NCBI RefSeq assembly: GCF_001429285.1
Contig: NZ_LMJJ01000001.1
Span: 378,565-442,564 of the forward strand
From: Ensifer sp. Root278
Lineage (GTDB): Bacteria > Pseudomonadota > Alphaproteobacteria > Rhizobiales > Rhizobiaceae
Direction of reading: 5' to 3'
DNA length: 64,000 bases
The notes below the pieces were generated by a model. It was not told the origin of the DNA. It searched no databases and was given only the letters and a program-made list of their open reading frames with translations. Position numbers and translations under genes: made by a program. Shown piece by piece: positions 16,302-24,463 of the stretch; the first letter of the stretch is position 1; the number at the start of each line of letters is the position of its first letter.

Positions 16302-17381
16302 ATGTTGTTCGATCTTCCCTCCGATGAAACGCTCTACGACGCGCTGATCGCGCGAAGCACCGAATACGAAGGTGCTGCCTTCGTTTGCGTCAAGACGACA
16401 GGCGTCTTCTGCCGCCTGTCTTGCCCCGCCCGCAAACCGAAGCGCGAGAACACGATCTTCGTGGGCTCTATCGGGACCTGCCTGGAGACGGGTTTCCGTC
16501 CATGCCAGCGCTGCCGGCCGCTCGCGACGTTCGGCGCCAAGGACCCGCTCGTCGAGGACCTGCTGCAGGCGCTGGAAGCGGCACCGGAACGGCGCTGGAG
16601 TGAGGACGATATCGTTCGCCGTGGCCTCGATCCCTCGACGGTGCGGCGCGCTTTCAAGCGCAGCCTCGGTATCACCTTCCTCGATCTCGCGCGGCACCGT
16701 CGCCTGGGGCTCGCCGCCCGCCAGCTTGCCGACGGCGGCCGGGTGATCGATGCCCAGCTCGAAGCCGGATATGAATCGCCAAGCGGCTTTCGCGCTGCGT
16801 TCCAGCGGCTGCTCGGCGACGCACCGGCGGCAGCGCAGGGGAGGGCCCTGCTTTTCTCCGACTGGATCGAAACGCCGCTCGGGCCCATGGTCGCCGTTGC
16901 CGATGCCACGCATCTGCATCTGCTCGAGTTCCACGACCGCAAGGCGCTGCCGACCGAACTGGAGAAACTGAAGAAAGGGACACGCTCGGCCATTGTATCA
17001 GGCAGAACGGGGCCGATCGACGAGATCGAAAGCGAGCTCAACGCCTATTTCGCGGGCAAAACGGGCGCTTTCGAAACGCCGCTCGCACCGGGCGGAACGG
17101 CCTTCGAACGCAACGTTTGGGCGCAGCTTGCCAAAATTCCCGTCGGCGAAACGCGATCCTATGGTGACATTGCCCGCGAGGTCGATACGATCCAGGCCGC
17201 GCGTGCCGTGGCCAAGGCCAACGGTTCCAACCGGATCGCGATTGTCATCCCCTGCCACCGTTGTATCGGCTCGGACGGTTCACTGACGGGGTATGGCGGC
17301 GGGCTCTGGCGGAAGCAATGGCTGCTCCGGCACGAAGGAAAACTGAAACCCAAGGGATTGTTCGTGGAGGAAATGCAATGA
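16302..17381 (+). CDS. ada: Ada-type DNA alkylation repair protein and regulator
   Basis: Repairs methyl phosphotriesters and O6-methylguanine and, once methylated, acts as an activator. It is 359 aa, full Ada length. Domains: N-terminal zinc domain with four Cys (FCRLSCPARKP about 37-46; CLETGFRPCQRC about 62-73), where Cys37 is the phosphotriester acceptor by family; AraC-type helix-turn-helix (about 85-180, DPSTVRRAFKRSLGITF); and C-terminal methyltransferase with PCHRC (about 324-328) holding the acceptor Cys. Most homologues have PCHRV, so the second Cys is unusual. Its stop overlaps the start of the next gene by four bases (ATGA), indicating translational coupling. Confidence 0.93.
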   Translation: MLFDLPSDETLYDALIARSTEYEGAAFVCVKTTGVFCRLSCPARKPKRENTIFVGSIGTCLETGFRPCQRCRPLATFGAKDPLVEDLLQALEAAPERRWSEDDIVRRGLDPSTVRRAFKRSLGITFLDLARHRRLGLAARQLADGGRVIDAQLEAGYESPSGFRAAFQRLLGDAPAAAQGRALLFSDWIETPLGPMVAVADATHLHLLEFHDRKALPTELEKLKKGTRSAIVSGRTGPIDEIESELNAYFAGKTGAFETPLAPGGTAFERNVWAQLAKIPVGETRSYGDIAREVDTIQAARAVAKANGSNRIAIVIPCHRCIGSDGSLTGYGGGLWRKQWLLRHEGKLKPKGLFVEEMQ

Positions 17382-18145
17382 GCCAGAAGGAAAAGGCGCT
17401 CGCCTTTGCTGCCCTGCATCGGAAGGGCGACCCGGTGGTGCTCTATAATATCTGGGACGCCGGCAGCGCCAAGGCCGTGGCCGAAGCCGGTGCCAAGGCT
17501 CTTGCCACCGGAAGCTGGTCGGTGGCGGCCGCCCATGGTTTCGGCGATGGCGAGAAGGTGCCGATGGCGTGGCTCGCCGATGTCTCGCGGCTGATCGTGG
17601 CTTCGACGGAACTGCCCGTCACCGTTGACTTCGAAGGCGCCTATTCCGACGATCCGGCGACGGGTGCCGCCAATGTCTCGCGCATTCTCGATGTCGGTGC
17701 CATCGGCATCAATTTCGAGGACCAGGTGGTCGGCAAGGGCGGCGTGCATGCGGTCGACAAGCAGGCGGCACGCATCCGCGCCATTCGCGAGATGGCCGAT
17801 AGGCGCGGCATACCGTTGTTCATCAATGCCCGCACCGACCTGTTCCTGCAGGAGAGCGATGAGACGCGACACGGCGGCCTCGTCGACGAGGCGATCGCGC
17901 GCGGCAAGGCCTTTGCCGAAGCGGGCGCCAACGGTTTCTTCGTTCCGTGGCTGGTCGACGAAGGGCTGATTGCCAAGGTCTGTGCTGCCTCCAGCCTGCC
18001 GGTCAACATCATGATGCGGCCGGCAGCGCCCGACGTGAAGACGCTTGCCCGCGCCGGCGTCGCGCGCATCAGCTATGGCCCGTTCCCCTACCGGGTGATG
18101 ATGGAGAAGCTGAAAGCCGCAGCGACCGAGATCTACAAGGGCTGA
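17378..18145 (+). CDS. Isocitrate lyase/PEP phosphonomutase family protein
   Basis: TIM-barrel enzyme of 255 aa. Family marks: LYNIWDAGSAKAVAEAG (about 23-39), the acidic metal site in VDFEGAYSDDP (about 83-93), and INFEDQV (about 111-117), with INARTDLFLQ (about 149-158). The KKCGH-type catalytic loop of true isocitrate lyase is absent, so this is a PEP mutase/oxaloacetate-hydrolase-like member of unknown substrate. The ATG at 17378 overlaps the ada stop. Co-expression with an alkylation-repair gene is notable; a link to alkyl adduct metabolism would be speculation. Confidence 0.88.
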   Translation: MSQKEKALAFAALHRKGDPVVLYNIWDAGSAKAVAEAGAKALATGSWSVAAAHGFGDGEKVPMAWLADVSRLIVASTELPVTVDFEGAYSDDPATGAANVSRILDVGAIGINFEDQVVGKGGVHAVDKQAARIRAIREMADRRGIPLFINARTDLFLQESDETRHGGLVDEAIARGKAFAEAGANGFFVPWLVDEGLIAKVCAASSLPVNIMMRPAAPDVKTLARAGVARISYGPFPYRVMMEKLKAAATEIYKG

Positions 18146-18168
18146 TCGGGCACCGCCCTCAAAAGGAA

Positions 18169-18207
18169 AGCGGGAGAAGGCCGATGCCGTCTCCCGCTTC
18201 TTTGTTT
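18169..18207 (+). terminator. Intrinsic terminator after the ada operon
   Basis: Stem AGCGGGAGA (18169-18177) with TCTCCCGCT (18190-18198), followed by TCTTTGTTT. Confidence 0.75.
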
Positions 18208-18233
18208 GATACGGTGTAGGTCGTTAAAGCCGA

Positions 18234-19121
18234 TCAGGGCACGATCAGCGTGCCGGCTCCGCGCTCGGTGAAGATTTCGAGCAGCACCGAGTGGGCCGTC
18301 TTGCCGTTGAGGATGACGACGCCCTGGACGCCCGCCTTGATCGCCTCGATGCAGGTCTCGACCTTGGGGATCATGCCGCCGGAGATCGTGCTGTCGGCGA
18401 TCAGCGCGCGGGCCTGGGAAACCGAGAGCTCCTTGATCAGGTTGCCCTGCTTGTCGAGAACGCCCGGAACATCCGTCAGGAACAGGAGGCGCGTGGCGTT
18501 CAGCGCGCCGGCGATGGCGCCGGCGAAGGTGTCGGCGTTGATGTTGTAGGTGTGGCCGTCGCGGCCGGGCGCCACCGGTGCGATGACCGGGATCATCTCC
18601 GAGCGCGCGAGCAGGTCGATCAGCGTGCGGTCGACTTCGACCACTTCGCCGACGAAGCCGAGATCGAGGACGCGTTCGATGTTGCTATCCGGATCCTTGA
18701 TGGTCTTGCGCGCCTTTTCGGCGAAGACCATGTTGCCGTCCTTGCCGCAAAGGCCGATCGCCCATTCGCCCGTCTGGTTGATCAGCGCGACGATCTCCTT
18801 GTTGATCGAGCCGGCCAGCACCATCTCGACGATCTCGACCGTCTTCTCGTCGGTGACGCGCAGACCGCCCTCGAACTTCGATTCGATGCCCATCTTCGTC
18901 AGCATCGCGCCGATCTGCGGGCCGCCGCCGTGCACGACGATCGGGTTGACGCCTGACTGCTTCAGAAGCGCGATGTCGCTGGCAAAGGCGCGGCCGAGCT
19001 CGCTGTTGCCCATGGCATGGCCGCCATATTTGACGACGATCGTCTTATTTTCGTAGCGCTGCATATAGGGCAGGGCCTGGGTGAGCAGGCGTGCCTGGAT
19101 TTCACTTTCATTGGCGGACAT
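18234..19121 (-). CDS. argB: N-acetylglutamate kinase
   Basis: Phosphorylates N-acetyl-L-glutamate, the second step of arginine synthesis. It is 295 aa. Amino-acid-kinase fold motifs: [11 protein letters not shown] (about 29-39, phosphate loop), [13 protein letters not shown] (about 59-71), the substrate Arg in GLRVTDEKT (about 86-94), [15 protein letters not shown] (about 193-207) and [14 protein letters not shown] (about 247-260). The long form with an N-terminal helix is the arginine-sensitive, hexameric type in other bacteria, so feedback inhibition is plausible. It converges on the ada operon and is divergent from the ECF sigma gene. Confidence 0.97.
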   Translation of the reverse strand: MSANESEIQARLLTQALPYMQRYENKTIVVKYGGHAMGNSELGRAFASDIALLKQSGVNPIVVHGGGPQIGAMLTKMGIESKFEGGLRVTDEKTVEIVEMVLAGSINKEIVALINQTGEWAIGLCGKDGNMVFAEKARKTIKDPDSNIERVLDLGFVGEVVEVDRTLIDLLARSEMIPVIAPVAPGRDGHTYNINADTFAGAIAGALNATRLLFLTDVPGVLDKQGNLIKELSVSQARALIADSTISGGMIPKVETCIEAIKAGVQGVVILNGKTAHSVLLEIFTERGAGTLIVP

Positions 19122-19278
19122 GGCGGACCCTCGAAAAATACCGGCTGCTGTTTAGCGCAAGTTCCGGACCGATGGAATGATCGGCGAGCAATATAAAGCC
19201 GGAATGACGGAGATGGCTGGTGCATTGTGATCCGCGCCCTATCTCTGTTTACGGACGAGATTTTGGGGCGCACGCTGA

Positions 19279-19818
19279 ATGATCGAGGAGGATGTAGCCG
19301 AGTTGCTTGGTCGCGTCTCGCTTGGCGATCGCGACGCCTTCGCCGAACTCTACCGGCAGACGAGCCCGAAACTCTTCGGCATCTGCCTTCGTATCCTCGG
19401 AAATCGGGGTGAAGCGGAAGAAGCGCTGCAGGAAATCTACGTCAAGATCTGGCAGCGGGCTGACCGATTTTCCCAAGGACAGGCGGCGGCGACGTCCTGG
19501 CTGGCGGCCGTTGCACGCAATCAGGCGATCGACGTCGTCAGGGCGCGAAAACCGGCCGCCAACGCGATTGACGAAGCCTACGATTTGGCTGATCCTGCTG
19601 CCGATCCGGAAAAATCGGCGGTCGTCAGAGCAGAGGGCAGGCGGATCGATGCCTGCATGGAGGAGCTTGAAAAGGACCGCGCGGAGGCGGTTCGGCGTGC
19701 CTATGTCGAAGGTCTGAGTTACCAGGAACTGGCGGATACCTTCGCTGTGCCGCTGAACACGATGCGGACTTGGTTGAGGCGCAGCCTCATGAAGTTGCGA
19801 GAGTGTATGGAGCGATGA
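19279..19818 (+). CDS. ECF RNA polymerase sigma factor (SigK/RpoE type)
   Basis: Extracytoplasmic-function sigma factor of 179 aa. Region 2 spans about 15-85 (DAFAELYRQTSPKLFGICLR; LQEIYVKIWQRADRF; SWLAAVARNQAIDVVR) and region 4 about 118-175 (VRRAYVEGLSYQELADTFAVPLNTMRTWLRRSLMKL). Its stop overlaps the start of the anti-sigma gene by four bases (ATGA), the usual coupling for such a pair. A fasciclin gene follows. I could not find a promoter motif shared between the regions upstream of this gene and of the fasciclin gene. Confidence 0.94.
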   Translation: MIEEDVAELLGRVSLGDRDAFAELYRQTSPKLFGICLRILGNRGEAEEALQEIYVKIWQRADRFSQGQAAATSWLAAVARNQAIDVVRARKPAANAIDEAYDLADPAADPEKSAVVRAEGRRIDACMEELEKDRAEAVRRAYVEGLSYQELADTFAVPLNTMRTWLRRSLMKLRECMER

Positions 19819-20537
19819 CGACACCAACCCCAGAGGGCCGAGACTTCCGCCGCGACGAGGTGATCGCCGGCGAATATGTGCTTGGCGTGTTGTCTGCTGA
19901 CGACCGACGCAAGGTCGAGGCCCGTCTTGCCTCCGATCGCAACTTCGCCGCCATGGTCGACCGCTGGCAGAGCAATCTCTCCTCCTTCGACGAGGCCTAT
20001 GACGCGGTGGTGCCCCCACCCAGGAGCTTTTCGGCAATCGAGCGGCGGCTCTTCGAAACGGCGCGGCCCGAGCCGGTCACGCCGCGCCGCGGGCTGTGGA
20101 ACTCACTGGCCCTTTGGCGGAGCCTGGCACTGGCTTCGCTCGCCGCTGTCATGGTCATGGGCGCTTCGCTCGCCAGCCTGTTCGAAGCGCCTTCGGCCGG
20201 CACCTCGCTCGTCGCGGAACTCGCCGGCAAAGGTACTGCCATCGATCTCGTCGCCCACTTCGATCGGGCATCGGGGCGGCTGAAGGTAACGCCGGTTGCA
20301 GCAAGGCAGGCGGAGCAGAAATCGCTTGAGCTCTGGCTCATCAATGGCAGCAATCCGGCGATCTCGCTCGGCGTGCTGCCGCAGTCCGGCGAAGGCGAGA
20401 TCGCCGTTCCATCGGCCTTCCGGTCGAGAATTTCGACCGGCTCGGTTCTTGCGGTCAGCGTCGAGCCGCTGGGCGGGTCGCCGACCGGATCGGCGACCGG
20501 GCCGATCATCGCGCTCGGCAAGGCGCGAAACCTCTAA
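19815..20537 (+). CDS. Anti-sigma factor (RskA-type)
   Basis: Membrane regulator of 240 aa. The N-terminal cytoplasmic part (about 1-95) has the sigma-binding features RRDEVIAGEYVLGVLSADDRRKVEARLA and WQSNLSSFDEAYD. One TM helix follows (about 101-125, LALASLAAVMVMGASLASLF). The periplasmic RskA C-terminal domain contains LELWLINGSNPAISLGVLP and GSVLAVSVEPLGGSPTGSAT. No zinc-binding HxxxCxxC motif is present. Coupled to the sigma gene by a 4-base overlap. Confidence 0.88.
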   Translation: MTTPTPEGRDFRRDEVIAGEYVLGVLSADDRRKVEARLASDRNFAAMVDRWQSNLSSFDEAYDAVVPPPRSFSAIERRLFETARPEPVTPRRGLWNSLALWRSLALASLAAVMVMGASLASLFEAPSAGTSLVAELAGKGTAIDLVAHFDRASGRLKVTPVAARQAEQKSLELWLINGSNPAISLGVLPQSGEGEIAVPSAFRSRISTGSVLAVSVEPLGGSPTGSATGPIIALGKARNL

Positions 20538-20580
20538 TCCGCCATAGAGCAAGAATTCCCATTTTCTATCAGATAGATAC

Positions 20581-20649
20581 GTTTCAGGAAAATTCCTGAA
20601 ACTCTTTCTCTCGCGCTTCCGTTGCTTGTTATGTTCCCGCGGTGGGAAC
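20581..20649. promoter_or_regulatory. Two dyads upstream of the fasciclin gene
   Basis: The first dyad has 10-base arms GTTTCAGGAA and TTCCTGAAAC separated by AA (20581-20602). The second has arms GTTCCC (20633-20638) and GGGAAC (20644-20649). They lie between the anti-sigma stop (20537) and the fasciclin start (20707). Either could be an operator; the first could also be a weak terminator since T/C-rich sequence follows. No firm promoter call. Confidence 0.4.
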
Positions 20650-20706
20650 GGCAGCTTCGGCGGGGCGGCTCACGCGTCGCCTCCCTCAACAGGAAGGAAG
20701 AGAAAG

Positions 20707-21264
20707 ATGTTCACGTCTGCTATCCGCACTCTGGCGACAGCGTCCCTTCTTGCGGCAAGCGCACTTGTCGCCCATGCCGAAAATCCGATGGTCGGCGGCG
20801 CGCCGATGTATGCGGAGAAGAATATCGTCGAGAACGCCGTCAATTCGAAGGATCACACCACGCTGGTCGCGGCCGTCAAGGCAGCCGGTCTGGTAGAAAC
20901 CTTGGAGGGCAAGGGCCCGTTCACGGTGTTCGCTCCGACGAACGCCGCCTTCGACGCGCTGCCCGCGGGCACGGTCGAGACACTTCTTAAACCGGAAAAC
21001 AAGGAGAAGCTCACCAAGATTCTGACTTGCCACGTTGTTGCCGCCGACGCGATGTCCTCGGCGATATCAGGCATGATCAAGGACGACGGTGGCGAACATG
21101 ACGTGAAGACCGTCGGCGGTTGCGTTCTCAGGGCCAAGGAGGATGGCGGCAAGCTGATGCTGACCGACGAGACCGGCGGCACGGCGACGGTAACGATCGC
21201 CGATGTCAAGCAGTCGAACGGCGTCATCCATGTGATCGACAAGGTGCTGCTGCCGAAGGGTTGA
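20707..21264 (+). CDS. Secreted fasciclin (FAS1)-domain protein
   Basis: Exported protein of 185 aa. The signal peptide covers about residues 1-25 (LATASLLAASALVAHA). One FAS1 domain occupies about 40-183, with the H1 box GPFTVFAPTNAAFDALPAG (about 70-88) and the H2 box NGVIHVIDKVLLP at the end. Two Cys (TCHVV, GGCVL) could form a disulfide. FAS1 domains act in adhesion or envelope binding. It follows an ECF/RskA pair, as the MPT70/MPT83 fasciclin proteins follow SigK/RskA control in mycobacteria, which suggests it is a regulon member. Strong ribosome site (AGGAAGGAAGAG). Confidence 0.9.
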   Translation: MFTSAIRTLATASLLAASALVAHAENPMVGGAPMYAEKNIVENAVNSKDHTTLVAAVKAAGLVETLEGKGPFTVFAPTNAAFDALPAGTVETLLKPENKEKLTKILTCHVVAADAMSSAISGMIKDDGGEHDVKTVGGCVLRAKEDGGKLMLTDETGGTATVTIADVKQSNGVIHVIDKVLLPKG

Positions 21265-21305
21265 CGAGCTTGCGCCGAGGCGGCGGTTCGTCGTCCCGGC
21301 GCTTT

Positions 21306-21334
21306 GCCAGCGGCCAGATGGCCGCTGGCTTTTT
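21306..21334 (+). terminator. Intrinsic terminator after the fasciclin gene
   Basis: Stem GCCAGCGGCC (21306-21315) with GGCCGCTGGC (21320-21329), loop AGAT, followed by TTTTT. Confidence 0.9.
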
Positions 21335-21427
21335 CGAACCGCGCCTCACGGTGCTTTGATCCGCATTGTTTTGCCGTCGTTGTGGCCGGTCGCTATGCTC
21401 ACGAAAGGATCGGTAGGGGAGGCTTCT

Positions 21428-21928
21428 ATGATCAACCGGCGCGTCTTCCTGTTGGCGGGCTCCGCATTCGCCGCGCTGCCGACAATCCAAAGTCTCACGC
21501 CGCTCGCCCGGGCGGCCGGCGGCGAATCCTTCGAGATCGTTAGGAGTGATGAGGAGTGGCGGGCGGTTCTGACCGACGACCAATACCGAATCCTGCGGCA
21601 TGAGGATACGGAGCGCCCCTTCACCAGCGCGCTCAACCACGAGAAGCGCAAGGGTATCTTCCAATGCGCCGGCTGTGCGCTTCCGCTCTATTCGTCCGAG
21701 GCGAAATATGACAGCGGTACCGGCTGGCCGAGCTTCTGGCAATCGCTGCCCGGCGCCGTGGCAACGCGCGAGGACACTTCCCTGTCCATGACCCGCACGG
21801 AGTGCCATTGCCGCCGCTGTGGCGGGCACCTCGGCCATATCTTCGATGACGGTCCACGGCCGACCGGCAAGCGCCATTGCATCAATGGCCTGGCGCTTGC
21901 CTTCGTACCGGCGGCCAAATCCAGCTAG
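21428..21928 (+). CDS. msrB: Exported peptide-methionine (R)-S-oxide reductase
   Basis: Reduces methionine-R-sulfoxide in oxidised proteins. It is 166 aa. The N-terminus MINRRVFLLAGSAFAALPTI looks like a Tat signal, so it should act in the periplasm. MsrB domain: zinc ligands CAGC (about 78-81) and CRRC (about 126-129), YDSGTGWPSFW (about 94-104), HLGHIFDDGPRPTGKRHCINGLAL with the catalytic Cys in HCIN (about 150). It comes after an ECF/anti-sigma/fasciclin group on the same strand but behind a terminator, so it probably has its own promoter. Confidence 0.93.
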   Translation: MINRRVFLLAGSAFAALPTIQSLTPLARAAGGESFEIVRSDEEWRAVLTDDQYRILRHEDTERPFTSALNHEKRKGIFQCAGCALPLYSSEAKYDSGTGWPSFWQSLPGAVATREDTSLSMTRTECHCRRCGGHLGHIFDDGPRPTGKRHCINGLALAFVPAAKSS

Positions 21929-21964
21929 GCGCTCCGGCGGGAGCGCTAGCGTCGCGCGGCGGGA

Positions 21965-22504
21965 TTAGAACGACCCGGCTGGCGGCGAGGCTGCCGCGGC
22001 GCCGGAGAGTGCAGCCTGGAGCTTCTGCTCCTGTTCCGGTGAAAGCGACGTCTTCAGGACGCGGCCGCGCAGGTCCGGGAATTCGGCGAGCACCTTCTCA
22101 GGCTGGACCTTGCGCACGAGGATGAACAGTGCCGAGGAATTGTTCGGAATGGTGTTGCCGAGCGATTTGATGAACTCGTCGTCGATGCCGTAGTCCGTCA
22201 GCGACCCGGAGAGGGCACCGGCACCGGCGCCGAGCGCGCCGCCGATCGCAAAGCCCGCCAGCGGGTTGAGGAAAAGGAGGCCGACGAGCCCGCCCCAGAT
22301 CGAACCGGAGAGCAGCCCGGACGTGGCACCGACGGCTGTCAGGTTCAGGCTCTGCTTGAGATGAACCTTGCCTTCCGTGTCGCGCACGACCACGACCGCG
22401 TCCTCGAGGTCGATCAGGTATTCCTTCTTCAGCCCGGCGAGCCGGACCAGAACCCTATCGGCTTCCTCAGGGGAATCGAACCCGACAACGATCAAATCGG
22501 ACAT
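21965..22504 (-). CDS. DUF1269 glycine-zipper membrane protein
   Basis: Protein of 179 aa of unknown function. The N-terminal domain (MSDLIVVGFDSPEEADRVLVRL, then DAVVVVRDTEGKVHLKQS) is followed by a glycine-rich hydrophobic hairpin (about 60-100, GLLSGSIWGGLVGLLFLNPLAGFAIGGALGAGAGAL), the DUF1269 hallmark. A C-terminal soluble part ends in Ala/Pro-rich sequence. No neighbour suggests a role. Confidence 0.85.
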   Translation of the reverse strand: MSDLIVVGFDSPEEADRVLVRLAGLKKEYLIDLEDAVVVVRDTEGKVHLKQSLNLTAVGATSGLLSGSIWGGLVGLLFLNPLAGFAIGGALGAGAGALSGSLTDYGIDDEFIKSLGNTIPNNSSALFILVRKVQPEKVLAEFPDLRGRVLKTSLSPEQEQKLQAALSGAAAASPPAGSF

Positions 22505-22664
22505 GACTTTCTCCTATCTCTGGCCGCGCCACCGATGTGGACGCAACGCAGAGATAGAGCGGATTGCATATCGGGGTAGTGACAGAGATCAAAGACTTTG
22601 GGTCGATCGACCCCGTGCGCAGCGCGCAGTTCAAGACGCGCTTCGAACGCTTTCCAGGATCCCC

Positions 22665-23318
22665 TTAGCGGGCGATCGCCGTGCCGATCGCGGCACGCAG
22701 TTCGTCGATCCCCTGGCCCTTTTCCGAGGAGGTCGAGAGAACCTCCGGGAAAGCTGCGGGATGCTTCTTGATCTTCTCGAGCGTCTCGGCGATCAGCCGC
22801 GGCACGCCGGCGGCCTTGATCTTGTCGGTCTTGGTGAGGACGACCTGGTAGGAAACAGCCGCCTTGTCGAGCAGGGCGAGCACGTCCTCGTCATTCTTCT
22901 TGATGCCGTGGCGGGAGTCGATCAGCACATAGACGCGCTTCAGCGTCGAGCGGCCGCGCAGATAGTCGAACACCAGCTTCGTCCAGGCGTCGACCTGGTC
23001 CTTTGGCGCCTGGGCATAGCCGTAGCCCGGCATGTCGACGAGCGCCATCGGCGGCAGGTCGTCGGCCTCGCCGGAATAGCCATCGGGTACGAAGTAGTTG
23101 AGTTCCTGCGTGCGGCCCGGCGTGTTGGAGGTTCTCGCCAGCCCCTTATGGCCGACCAGCGCATTGATCAGCGACGACTTGCCGACATTCGAGCGGCCGG
23201 CAAAGGCGATTTCCACCGGTCCCTCCGGCGGCAGGAACTTCATGGCGGGCACGCCGCGAATGAAAATCCACGGCCGGCCGAACAACGGCTTGTCGTCTTT
23301 GGTTTTGCTTTCGGCCAT
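22665..23318 (-). CDS. engB: Ribosome biogenesis GTPase (EngB/YsxC)
   Basis: GTPase needed for large ribosomal subunit assembly. It is 217 aa from the ATG at 23318 (MAESKTKDD), which follows an AAGGA site; an ATG six codons upstream and a TTG further up are also open. G1 is GRSNVGKSS (about 41-49), G2 TPGRTQ, G3 DMPGYGYA (about 95-102), G4 TKTDK (about 158), and the G5 region STSSEKG. It follows an EamA transporter gene and lies downstream of the rpmH-rnpA-yidC cluster, the usual rhizobial neighbourhood. Confidence 0.95.
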   Translation of the reverse strand: MAESKTKDDKPLFGRPWIFIRGVPAMKFLPPEGPVEIAFAGRSNVGKSSLINALVGHKGLARTSNTPGRTQELNYFVPDGYSGEADDLPPMALVDMPGYGYAQAPKDQVDAWTKLVFDYLRGRSTLKRVYVLIDSRHGIKKNDEDVLALLDKAAVSYQVVLTKTDKIKAAGVPRLIAETLEKIKKHPAAFPEVLSTSSEKGQGIDELRAAIGTAIAR

Positions 23319-23374
23319 CGGCGGTCGGTCCTTCATCGAGAAAGTCCATGGCTTCCCGGTTTTGGCCGTGGATG

Positions 23375-24307
23375 TCAAGGCGTCGGCGTGCGGACCGGCC
23401 GTGTGGGGATGGTTTGCGCCCGCCGGAACTCGTTGAAGAGATAGGCAAGCAGCGCCAGAAAGATGAAGGTGCCGCCGATGATCGTCCGGCTGCTCGGCAC
23501 TTCGCCATGAATGATCGCGACCCAGAGCGGACCGAGCACGGTTTCGGCGGTGCCGAGCAGAGCGGCCAGCGCCGAAGGCACCAGCCGGGCACCGGTGACG
23601 AAGAGCGCCATGCCGAGCCCGAGGTTGAAGGCGCCGAAGACGAAGAGAAGTGCCAATTCGCCCGATGTCACCGCAAGCCCGGAAGACTGGCCCCCCGCAA
23701 TGGCGCTGGCCGCGAAGCAGCCGAAGCAGGTGGCGGGCGTCATCCGCACATGCGGATAGCGGCGCGTGATGACGGTTGCCAGCGCGAAGACCACAGGGAT
23801 CAGCAGCGCCAGCGCATCGCCGACCGGCGACACACTGCCCGTCAGGCTCTCCGATACCATGATCGCGACCCCGACGATGACGGCCGTGATCGCGCCCCAG
23901 GTGAAGCGCGATACCCGCTCGCGAAACAGGATCCAGCTCATCAGCGCCGCAAACAGCGGCACGCCGGCGCCGAGCAGCACGACATTGGCGATCGTCGTAT
24001 AGGAAATGGCGATGATGAAGGAGGTCGAGGCGATGGTGAAGCAGAGCCCGACGGCGATGCCTGGCCAGCCCATGCCCTTGAAGAGTGCCAGAGTGCCGCG
24101 CGGTCCGTCGCGCACCAGCATGAAGGCAAGCAGGAAGAGGCCGGCAAACAGGCAGCGCCAGAAGACGATCGTCCAGCTGTCGGGGATCTCCAGGAAGCGG
24201 GCGATGGCTCCTCCGAAACTCCAGAAGAAGGCCGAGCCGAAGACGAGCAGGGCGCCAAGCTTCTCGTTGGCGGCGAACGGAGCGGAGGTGGCCGACGGGT
24301 CGGTCAT
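23375..24307 (-). CDS. EamA/DMT-superfamily transporter
   Basis: Inner-membrane protein of 310 aa with ten predicted TM helices in two EamA repeats. First repeat: [18 protein letters not shown] (about 24-41), [47 protein letters not shown] (about 104-136). Second repeat: [31 protein letters not shown] (about 236-266). The substrate is unknown. It lies between yidC (after a terminator) and engB (57 bp). Confidence 0.88.
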   Translation of the reverse strand: MTDPSATSAPFAANEKLGALLVFGSAFFWSFGGAIARFLEIPDSWTIVFWRCLFAGLFLLAFMLVRDGPRGTLALFKGMGWPGIAVGLCFTIASTSFIIAISYTTIANVVLLGAGVPLFAALMSWILFRERVSRFTWGAITAVIVGVAIMVSESLTGSVSPVGDALALLIPVVFALATVITRRYPHVRMTPATCFGCFAASAIAGGQSSGLAVTSGELALLFVFGAFNLGLGMALFVTGARLVPSALAALLGTAETVLGPLWVAIIHGEVPSSRTIIGGTFIFLALLAYLFNEFRRAQTIPTRPVRTPTP

Positions 24308-24413
24308 GGCAAATTGTCCTGGAGCGAGGCGCAGAGATTTCGATATCGCCTGATGCCCGCGCCGCGCGCCCGCGTCAACGCCATTGCGTGTCGCGCGAGG
24401 GCGCAGAAACGAA

Positions 24414-24441
24414 AAAGCCCCGGACCGTGGTCCGGGGCTTT
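24414..24441 (-). terminator. Intrinsic terminator after yidC
   Basis: Stem AAAGCCCCGGAC (24414-24425) with GTCCGGGGCTTT (24430-24441). Read leftward it ends in a T-run, closing the rpmH-rnpA-yidC transcript. Confidence 0.88.
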
Positions 24442-24463
24442 GGGATTGTCGTGCCGGCCGGCG

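Noticed and set aside
19122-19278. Auto-regulated ECF promoter shared by sigma and fasciclin genes
   Set aside because: I found no matching -35/-10 pair between the two upstream regions, so I did not call one.
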